Positions 56,465 to 64,000 of a DNA stretch of 64,000 nucleotides are shown here, in pieces (the first letter of the stretch is position 1; each line of letters begins with the position of its first letter). Where the stretch lies: NCBI GenBank assembly GCA_964036045.1, contig OZ038378.1, forward strand, positions 178,901,754-178,965,753, written 5' to 3'. A program made the translations under genes and the position numbers. The stretch is from Eutreptiella sp. 'Long Island Sound 2002' (taxonomy: Eukaryota > Euglenozoa > Euglenophyceae > Eutreptiales > Eutreptiaceae). Below the pieces are notes generated by a model. It was not told the origin of the DNA, did not search any database, and saw nothing but the letters and a program-made list of their open reading frames with translations.

Positions 56465-57090
56465 TCCGGAGAAAGGCCCCATAGGTCCCCATACGTCCCC
56501 ATAGGTCCTTGTATGTCCCCAAAAGTCCCCAAAACTCCCCATGGACCTATGGGATCCTTTGGTGACCTATAAAGTTTGTGGGGACCTATGGGGGCCTATG
56601 GAGACCTGTGGGGACCTAGGGGGGCTATGGGGAGGTATGGGGACCCTATGGGTGCCCATGGTGACCTATGGGGACCTATGGGACCTTTGGGCACCTATGG
56701 GGACCTTTGGGGCCCTATGGGGACCCTTGTGGACCTCTAGGGACCTTTGGGGACCTATCCCCTTAGGCCCCCATAGGTCCCCATGGGTCCCCACCAGTCC
56801 CCATAGGCCCCCATAGGTCCCCATAGGTGCCAATGGGTCCCCAAAGGTCCCCATAGGTGCCAATGGGTCCCCATTGGTGCCCAAAGGTCCCCATAGGTCC
56901 CATAGGTCCCCCATCGGTCCCCAAAGGCCCCCATAGCTGCCAATGGATCCCCAAAGATCCCCGTAGGTGCCAATAGGTCCCCATAGGCCCGCCCGCATAG
57001 GTGCCCACAGGTCCCCATAGGTCCCCAAAGGCCCCCACAGGTGCCCATAGGTTCCCATAGGTCCCCATAGGTCCCCATACATCCCTTGCT
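56465..57090. repeat. GGGGACCTATG minisatellite with orientation switches
   Basis: The 12-15-bp unit reads CCCCATAGGTCCC at 56470-56530, switches to GGGGACCTATGG from about 56545 to 56757, then switches back to CCCCATAGGTCCC from about 56765 to 57085. The two long arms face each other around 56760, so either strand could fold into an imperfect hairpin of some 200 bp per arm. All long frames here are repeat-encoded. Confidence 0.95.
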
Positions 57091-57094
57091 GCGG

Positions 57095-57640
57095 CCCCGA
57101 AACGTGCGCCCATTGGCTGGACGGCCCATCCCGTCCCTCTAGCCTGTGAAGTTGTGCCTTTTGGGGGCTACCATCCCCCGCCGGTGCGCCGAAACGTGCG
57201 CCCATTGGCTGGATAGGCGATCCCGTCTCTCCAGCCCGTGACCCCGCACTTTTGGGGGGCTACCACCCCCCGCTGGTGCCCCAAAACATGCACCCATCGG
57301 CTGGAGAGGGCATCCCGTCCCTCTAGCCCATGACCCAGCGCTTTTGGGGGGCTACCGTCCCCCAGCGGCCCCCCAAAACGTGCGCCCAGTGGCCGGACAG
57401 GCCATCCCGTCCCTCCAACCCGTGATCCCGCGCCTTTTGGGGGCTACCATCCCCTGCAGGAGCCCCGTGCGACCACCGGCATAGCAGGACACTCCGTCCC
57501 CCCGGCCCATGACCCCGCGCCTTTTGGGGGCCACTACACCCCGCTGGCGTCCCTCAGGCTGCAACCGCTGGCTCGGCGGGACGCTCCGTCCCTCCCGCCC
57601 GTGGTCCCGGGCCTTTTGGGGGCTACGGCCCCGTGCTCCC
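57095..57640. repeat. ~92-bp GC-rich tandem repeat, six units
   Basis: Units contain AAACGTGCGCCCATTGGCTG, ATCCCGTCCCTCTAGCCCGT and CGCCTTTTGGGGGCTACCAT. The first four are close and the last two diverged. The array directly abuts the minisatellites on both sides. Confidence 0.9.
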
Positions 57641-57649
57641 CTACACAAA

Positions 57650-58990
57650 CAGAGTCCCACTACCCACTGCTCCCCAGCACTGTGGTGGTGTTCTGCATGA
57701 GTCCCATTACCTGCTGCTCCCCAATAGTGTGGCAGTGTACCGAAGGAGTCCCGCTACCCAGTGCTCCCGCGGCAGTGTGGCATTGTACTGAAGGAGTTCC
57801 ACTGCCCACTACCCCCCGCAGTGTGGTCGTGCAAAGGAGGAGTCCCACTACCCACTGCTTCCTAGCAGTGTGGCGGTGCACGGAAGGACACCCACTGCCG
57901 GCCGCACCCTAGTGTTGTGGCAGTGCACTAAAGGAGTCCCACTGCCCATTGCTCCCCACCAGTGTGGCAGTGCATAGGATGAGTCCCGCTGCCCCATCAC
58001 TCCCTAGCAGTGCGACAGTGTACCGAAGGAGTCCCACTGCACACTGCTCCCCAGGGGTGGGGTGCTGCACTGAGGGAGTCCCATTGCCCACTGCTCCCCG
58101 GCGATGAGGCATTGTACAGCGGGAGTCCCACTGCCCACTGCTTCCCCGCAACTTGGCAGCGTACAAAAGAAGTCCCGCTACCTGCGACTTCCCGGCACTG
58201 TGGCAGCTCGCTGAAGGAGTCCCGCTGCCCACTGCCCAGCAGTGCGATAGTGTACTGAAGGAGCCCGCAGCCCACTGCTCCCCAATTGTGTGGTGGTGCA
58301 CTGAAGGAGTCCCACTGCCCACTGCTCCCCAAGAGTGTGGTAATAAACCGAAGGAGTCCCACTGCCCGCTGCTCCCAAGCACCGTGGCGGTGCATTGAAG
58401 GTCTCCCACTGCCCATTGCTCCTTAGCAGTGTGCCGGTGCACTGAAGGAGCACTGCAGGACTCCCGTTGCCTGCTGCTCCCCAACAGTGGGGCAGTGCAC
58501 TGAAGGAATCCCACTACAGGCTTCTCCTCAGCAGTGTGGCAGTGCACTGAAGGACTCCCACAACCCGCCGCACCTGAGCAAGTGCGACCAAAGGGGTCCC
58601 ACTGCCTGCTGCTCCCCAACTGTGTGGCGGTGCACTGAGGGAGCCCCAGTACCAACTTGCTCCCAGCACTGTGGCAGTGCGCCGAAGAAGTCCCACGGCC
58701 CCACTGCCCCACTGCTCCTCAGCAATGAGGCAGTGTACAGCGGAGTCCCAATACCCACTGCGAGCCAGCAATGAGGCAGTGTATAGCAGGAGTCCCACTG
58801 CCCACTACCCCCAGGCAGTGCAGCAGTGTACTGCAAGAGTTCCATCGCCATGCCCCAAGGCAGTGCGGCAGTGTACCGCAGGAGTTCCACTGCCCACAGC
58901 CCCTGGGCAGTGCGGCAGTGTACCGCAGGAGTACCACTGCCCACTGCCCCAAGGCAGTGTGGCATTGCACCAAAACTCGAGTAGCACCAT
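57650..58990. repeat. ~50-bp tandem repeat, about 27 units
   Basis: Units follow AGTGTGGCAGTGCACTGAAG, GAGTCCCACTGCCCACTGCT, CCCCAGC with scattered changes. The unit length is not a multiple of three throughout, so it is not a repeat protein. Long frames on both strands reflect the lack of stops in the unit. Confidence 0.95.
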
Positions 58991-59185
58991 CAGGCAGAGG
59001 GGCAGGGTGTCCCCAGGGCCCTGGACAGCAACCATCCGGCACCAGAGAGAGGGGCGGCCCTCTGCCACAGGTGCAAAACACACTACACACAGCATGCGGG
59101 TCGACACACAGCCCTCCCGGCTTGCATTTTTCCGCGTGCAAGACCATCTCGGCCATTGCCTTTTGGCAACGCCGCCTTGGACACA

Positions 59186-59250
59186 CCACACCACACCACA
59201 CCAAACAACACAACACAACACAACAAAACACACTACACCACACCACATTT
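59186..59250. repeat. CCACA/ACACA pentanucleotide array
   Basis: About 12 units of ACACC or AACAC, third array of this type in the window. Confidence 0.9.
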
Positions 59251-59274
59251 TGCGCTACCTCTTGTTCTCGCAGG

Positions 59275-59607
59275 ACTGCCGCACACTCTCCAACTCAACA
59301 GGCCCAGGAAGCAGGACAAGGATTGAAATGGAACGCAGGTCACAGACTTTGTACAGCTTCAGGTATTTTGACCATCAAATGCAATGTTGATGACTGCCCT
59401 GGTGCTGAGGTTGTGCGCTGGTGCTGTGCTCATGGTGAACGCGGGTTAGGGTGCAAAAGAAATGGGAAATGTAAGAGGAAAATCGTGAGAGGATGGCCAC
59501 GAATGCTGGTCACCTGGGCCAAATTCGTGAAACATGCCGGAGTGTATCATGCCAAAACCCTTCAGATATGGAAATCACTTGATCACTTGCGTCCAATGTA
59601 TAGTTGA
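59275..59607 (+). CDS. possible exon, unknown
   Basis: After an acceptor-like TTGTTCTCGCAG, a plus frame reads QGLKWNAGHRLCTASGILTI, then GCKRNGKCKRKIVRGWPRML, and ends at TGA (59607). Composition is protein-like with a Cys/Lys-rich middle. No domain is recognised and no partner exon was found. 59.6-60.8 kb contains no convincing gene. Confidence 0.25.
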   Translation, partial: TAAHSPTQQAQEAGQGLKWNAGHRLCTASGILTIKCNVDDCPGAEVVRWCCAHGERGLGCKRNGKCKRKIVRGWPRMLVTWAKFVKHAGVYHAKTLQIWKSLDHLRPMYS

Positions 59608-60857
59608 AGGCGGCAGGCATCGGGTGTAGTGTCTATGCACATTGTTGTGGGACCATTGGCTACCCTCCTCGTTCTTGGCATGCTGCTTTCCGCCCTCTCT
59701 GGGTGCCGTTGGCTGGGCTCCGGAACGGTGTTGGTTTGGCTACACTATTGAACACTGGTTAGGCACCGGACACATGAGGCTTGCCTTGGCTACACAGAGC
59801 CCTGAGGGTTTTTTCTGGGGTGCCGAAACTGTGGGTGGACCCCACGCGGGTGACCATGCCTTGAGCCAAATCACGCCATGCCTTTTGGTCATGTGGGACC
59901 AGCTTTTGTTGACTGGAGTCATGTTGGCAGGGAGAGAGGGGGTGCCTTAAAGGCTGGGTGAGTATGCTACTGTTTAATCAGTCATTGCCGAAATGATTCT
60001 TTGTGTAGACGCTGAATTTTCTGATGTGCGTCGATGACTTAGGCAATCACGAGGAGTTGGAAAAAGTAAAGTGTCTGCTGAAAGATAAACCTGGGGTCAA
60101 CCAAGGTGAACCTTGGTAAGTGGGTTTGGTCTGAAGAGAATCAATGGCCCAGTTGGGATGACCTCCTGAGGGGGAATCTTCCTGGCGTGGACAGGTGGGT
60201 GTGTTGTCCACCCACTGGGTTGGGGGTGAAGGGGGCAGGTTCAAAGATTGCGAGAAGTGCCACCGTCACAATTCCATTGTGACCACCGTTCCATCACTTT
60301 GTTCTTCGCTCTGCACGTGGGATCCGGGTCTTCACATCCGTGTGTGGATGTGAGTGGGCGTGCCCCCCCCACCCCCCCCGGCCCCGACTGCCCGGGTGCA
60401 TTATTTTAAAGACACCGGGGGTCTTCTGGATAGCAGAAGATGGCTGGGGTCTAAGAGACCTGGTCCAGAAAACAACCCCCCCCCCTCCCTCACCCTCCGC
60501 TTCCCCCACCTCCTCCATAACACAGTACAGACACCAAGATAACAGGACAGATGGTAGATGAAACAGGCCCCGTGGATAGCACCATTACCCCGTGGCGAAA
60601 GGCGAGACCAATAGACAGAAATAAGCATAACCCGGACGCCACGCAGTAATACAGGGGATGGTGTAACTCCACTATGTCCATGGTCGAAGCCGGGGTAGTA
60701 TTCCCAACCCCAAGTAAGAATGCAAATATACGTTAATTAAACTTTCGTATTGTTCTGTGAAACTATCTCGCATTGCACAGGCATGCGCAATTGAAGCATA
60801 TCTAATTCAAGGAAACTGATCCAACAAGCAGGAAAGAAAAGAAGATATACTCAGCCA

Positions 60858-62132
60858 CTAGAGAATGCGCATCAGAAAGGACCCACGAGATTGAAGATGT
60901 ACGAGCAATGGATCTAACCTGGGTGTATGATCTATCGATAACAAGGGGAAAAAACAAGAGAACAGCAACAATGCACAATGAACCATATCTGTGAGAAATT
61001 TTCTAGACGTGGCAGCGCAGTGCATTTGATCAATCTGCAGCTTGGACATCGCAAAGTGCTGTGATGTCATGAGAGTTCTTTGTGCTAGATAGAAGTCCGA
61101 GTATGGTTCAATAGAAGCAGATAGGTTGAGATTTCCAGATGGAGCAGAAAGCAAATTGATTTGGTCGCGAACCAGAGGTTGTGCGTTGTCTGGTATCATT
61201 AGAGTGTATGTGGGTGCAGTAATCCAGGAGATCAAGCTTTTCCCATTGATGCGGTCCAAGTCATCGGCAGCGTACATGAGCAGAACTAAATTCATGATTA
61301 ATTCTCTCGCGTTCTCTGACGTGATGAGAGGAACGTGTCCTTTCGCCTTGTGTAACGTGCGTAGGTGTGGTAATGCCATGTGGTCCGATACCCATGCCAA
61401 GACATGTAGACTCACCTGGTGGTGATCCTCTGCTGTCAAGGTCGATGACGTTTTTGCACGAAGCAGTTTGGGCAAAGCAGCAATGTGTTCCAATACTTGT
61501 TTATGTCCTTGTTTTTGCCATTCTTGCCATGCTCTTCGTTGTTGCTGTGGAAGATATTCTTTGATCGGTTCAAAGAGATGATCTCTCATTGCACTTGATG
61601 TGACTTTGCTCATGTCTCCTTCTGGTGGTTTTAAAAGTTTGAGAAGAAGCATCGTAACGTCCCGGTTTGATATTGCTCGATACGCAGGGTCCCATTGATG
61701 CACGAGTCGCTGAATATCCACTGGCTGTTGTTGCACATAGTACAGTAAAGCGGGTGATCTCACCACTGCCAATGGAATATGGTCCAAAGTGATCTTCTCT
61801 GAGTTGGTCTGGATGTCAGCAGAAGCCGTGAGAAGCAACCCATATGGAGAGAGAATCTTCAATATGCCCGCGATGTGCACAAATTTCCCTTTTGCAGTGA
61901 GCCAGCGCAGTGCGTCGCACACATGTTTTGCCGATTTTCCAAAAGCTGCAGGTATTGCCATCTTACCTTCTGTGATGACTGATGGAGGTAGCTCATTTTG
62001 GAGTTGTGCAAAAAGTTCCACATGTTGCGGCTCTTCAGAGGCTTGAAGCGAAGTGAGGAAATCGGTAGCAAACAAATTTTCTGCCATGAGCTGCAAAGCG
62101 AAAGTCCAAGAAATCTTTCTGGTCCAAAACAA
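60858..62132 (-). CDS. unrecognised 424-codon ORF
   Basis: A long uninterrupted minus frame in less GC-rich DNA, from a TTG-type first codon at 62132 to TAG at 60858. If the TAG were read through, the frame would end at TGA 60807, 16 codons later. Internal ATGs exist near the start (LMAENLFATDFLTSLQASEE). A donor-like GCAG|GTAAGC (62178) and an acceptor-like TTGGACCAG (62125) suggest a short upstream intron, so the start may lie beyond. The protein is soluble, mostly helical and Leu-rich, for example LLLKLLKPPEGDMSKVTSSA. I recognise no domain. It is divergently placed to the retrotransposon ORF at 62236 and could belong to another mobile element or to the host. Confidence 0.5.
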   Translation of the reverse strand: MFWTRKISWTFALQLMAENLFATDFLTSLQASEEPQHVELFAQLQNELPPSVITEGKMAIPAAFGKSAKHVCDALRWLTAKGKFVHIAGILKILSPYGLLLTASADIQTNSEKITLDHIPLAVVRSPALLYYVQQQPVDIQRLVHQWDPAYRAISNRDVTMLLLKLLKPPEGDMSKVTSSAMRDHLFEPIKEYLPQQQRRAWQEWQKQGHKQVLEHIAALPKLLRAKTSSTLTAEDHHQVSLHVLAWVSDHMALPHLRTLHKAKGHVPLITSENARELIMNLVLLMYAADDLDRINGKSLISWITAPTYTLMIPDNAQPLVRDQINLLSAPSGNLNLSASIEPYSDFYLAQRTLMTSQHFAMSKLQIDQMHCAATSRKFLTDMVHCALLLFSCFFPLLSIDHTPRLDPLLVHLQSRGSFLMRIL

Positions 62133-62138
62133 GCAAAT

Positions 62139-62262
62139 GCCCGGAAAGCTGGGCCAGGACTCAATTGGTAATGCTTACCTGCAAGGTTGCCCAGAAACTG
62201 GGCCAGCACTCGATTGATGATACTTATCAGCAACATTGCCCGGAAACTGGGCAAATGCAGTA
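62139..62262. repeat. ~50-bp tandem repeat between divergent ORFs
   Basis: Two and a half units with GCCCGGAAACTGGGC, CAGCACTCGATTGATGATAC and CAGCAACATT. Each GCCCRGAAACTGGGC is itself a near palindrome (GCCC...GGGC). The location between divergent frames suggests a shared upstream region. Confidence 0.7.
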
Positions 62263-62949
62263 CCTCAATATGTGGACAAACACCTTCCTTCCTACATCAC
62301 CCCCATCCCTACTCATCACAAGCATTATTTCGATATGTTGCCACTTTTGGCAGCCTTTTTGGCTATCACTGGCAAAATCAAAGACATGACTCCGATTCTC
62401 TCCGCTTTGGATAAGAAGGAACCACGAGTTGACACGAGCATCAATTTGTTGAACTTTTTGCCAGAATCCCCGCCAAAACCCAGACAACCATAGGATCCAG
62501 TGCAAGTTAAAGGAGATACCGCATTACAAGCTACTCCTCACCTGACCTCACAGGCAGGCACTTCGGCATCGATAGATGTCATGCAGAAAATTCTGGTACG
62601 GATCAACAACCAGCCAGCAGAGCATATGGTACAGCAGGCTAGAAATATGCACGTGCATTTATACACCCATGGGATAAGGATCTCAGGGCTACCGCATTTA
62701 GACTTGAAGCATGCTCAATGGAGCAAATTGGAATCGGTTGAAAAAACTGAAAACATGAAAAAGGTGCTTCAACAGTTTTTGGAAAACCCCCCAACAGTGA
62801 AGCAAGACGCACATCGTTCCGATCAAACAGACACAGCGCAGTCAACCACCACCACGCCAATTCCTACCAGAAGCATCGTACCAGACCCCTCGATTCCGTT
62901 CCGATTCGTTTCCGATAAGTATACTTGTAGGCTGGCAAGCATACAATGA
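62236..62949 (+). CDS. ORF1-like frame of a non-LTR retrotransposon, one in-frame TAG
   Basis: The plus frame from ATG 62236 (MPGNWANAVPQYVDKHLPSY) reads 85 codons to TAG at 62491-62493, then continues in frame (DPVQVKGDTALQATPHLTSQ) for 151 more codons to TGA at 62947-62949. The two halves have the same composition, so the TAG splits one ORF. A helical segment (LESVEKTENMKKVLQQFLEN) follows, then a Ser/Thr/Pro-rich linker. No zinc knuckle or RRM is seen. Its position just upstream of an endonuclease domain suggests the ORF1 or N-terminal part of a LINE; that is inference from position. Confidence 0.5.
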
Positions 62950-63161
62950 CCCACCCAATACACCAATTACCGCCCGAATTCTGCGTCCCGTATTTGGGAA
63001 ACATTTATGTTCAATAGGTGATGACGCCGTGAAAGCACTGAAGTCATTTACCTTTTTGGGGGTGGCAGAAGAGGGGAAGAAACTCACAGAAGTGCCAGGG
63101 TCTACAAACCTCTCAGGCTGGAGAGTAAATTGGAAAAAGGCAAACAAACAACTGAGGACGC

Positions 63162-63260
63162 CATGGGTCCCTGGGCTCACATACAGAAGTCCAGCGCCAG
63201 CAGTGGAAACAGTGAGAGAGAGCACCAGCCATGGGTCCCTGGGCTCACATACAGAAGTCG
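63162..63260. repeat. 30-bp direct duplication
   Basis: CCATGGGTCCCTGGGCTCAC followed by ATACAGAAGT occurs at 63162-63191 and, unchanged, at 63230-63259. The second copy leads in frame into the endonuclease domain; the first leads into a different frame that stops. The duplication may have damaged the start of the element's ORF2. Confidence 0.9.
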
Positions 63261-64000
63261 GTAATACTGTTGGACGTTCATTTTGAACCCAACCAACGAG
63301 CCATTGTGGCCCGTGCAAAGATTAACAAAAACAAAGTACAATTTGTAAATGTTTGTTTGAAAGCAGGTGGAGAGCCTCACGAACTCTGTTGTACTCTGGC
63401 ATGGACAGAACCCTTTCTGTTGGATGAGGATTTTTACGCTATCTTTGGTGGATATTTTCAAACAAATCCGGGGTGGGACAGCTTGTGCCCCACAGCATCG
63501 CCAGCAACCAGTGCTGCCATTTTGGACACATTTGAAGGTACATCGTTACATTTCGTGCAAAAAGAAGTGGACACACCCACGTGGACCTCGCCCCAAGGCT
63601 TCTATGGAGCTCATGGTCACTTTTTGACGACGCGAGATGACCATCATACCTCCGTGGTACAGGTCATTTCCACTTCATCATTCCCATCCGATCATACACC
63701 GATCATATTGTACACTTCAAGCGTACAGCCGTTGGATCCTCTGAAAACTCTGGACCACCCCGGTCGTATCATCATCCCCCCCCCCCAATTCACTCACTCC
63801 ATAGAAGCACGCTATCAAGCAGCGTTTGAAGAGCACTTTCATGCTGTGGAACAACAACCCCTGGAATACACATATCAGCATTTCTCACATGCAGTCATAC
63901 AGGCAGCAGAAACAATTTTTGGTACACCCACTCCGCATGTACCGTTACCAGCAATGGTACGACAAGCACACAGAGCATTGGAACAATATGTATCACAAAG
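63243..64000 (+). CDS. LINE ORF2, endonuclease domain (partial, runs off the end)
   Basis: The open plus frame from about 63243 continues to the window edge. It reads VILLDVHFEPNQRAIVARAK and VQFVNVCLKAG, then a block ending FGGYFQTNPGWDS where APE-like endonucleases have GGDFN. TRDDHHTSV fits the R-x-D part of the fold, and SFPSDHTPIIL is the final SDH-P motif of exonuclease-endonuclease-phosphatase domains. After it comes the usual linker (YQAAFEEHFHAVEQQPLEYT) toward an RT that would lie beyond 64000. In GGYFQ the Asp is replaced by Tyr and the Asn by Gln, so the copy is probably catalytically dead. The N-terminal catalytic residues were not found in frame. Confidence 0.7.

Noticed and set aside
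57601-59607. Several 80-280-codon frames over 57.6-59.6 kb on both strands
   Set aside because: They are encoded by the 50-bp tandem repeat, which lacks stops in several frames; the plus frame ending at 59607 only gains ordinary composition after 59275.

Overview
This window is nuclear DNA from a microbial eukaryote, most likely a repeat-rich alga or other protist. The group cannot be fixed from sequence alone. The evidence is spliced genes with GT-AG introns, a Golgi-type GT31 glycosyltransferase with a signal anchor, an F-box protein, several classes of eukaryotic transposons, long satellites and minisatellites, and many poly(G)/poly(C) runs of 8-22 bases. I see no operons, ribosome binding sites or CRISPR. 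Most of the window is repeat or transposon debris; only a few cellular genes stand out, and they are GC-rich islands.

Layout. 0-5 kb holds hAT transposase remnants. 5.9-7.1 kb is an intact single-exon F-box gene (minus strand). 8.2-9.3 and 21.4-22.4 kb are two diverged copies of another transposase-like remnant. 14.5-15.1 kb is a 586-bp non-autonomous hAT-type element with 19-bp TIRs and a perfect 8-bp TSD. 17.0-20.3 kb holds probable exons of one or two unrecognised minus-strand genes. 23.9-26.0 kb is a 5'-truncated LINE with a 17-bp TSD and a poly(A) tail. 27.5-27.8 kb is a PIF/Harbinger remnant. 33.2-39.8 kb is a four-exon GT31 (Fringe/C1GALT-like) gene on the minus strand, with a 4.7-kb third intron full of repeats. 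40-42 kb is a Cys-rich ORF between two AT-rich repeats. 44.9-51.1 kb is a DIRS-like tyrosine-recombinase retrotransposon. 51.4-54.6 kb is a ~194-bp satellite. 55.5-59 kb is a run of minisatellites. 60.8-62.1 kb is an unrecognised 424-aa ORF. 62.2-64 kb is the start of a second non-LTR retrotransposon that runs off the end.

The most interesting part is the tyrosine-recombinase element. Its order on the minus strand is gag, tyrosine recombinase, RT-RNase H. Gag and recombinase share one frame, separated by a TGA. Gag is broken by two in-frame TAG codons and RNase H by a third. The ORF1-like frame of the second retrotransposon is also broken by one in-frame TAG. None of these four frames has an internal TAA, TGA or frameshift. 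This could be coincidental decay, amber readthrough, or reassignment of UAG.
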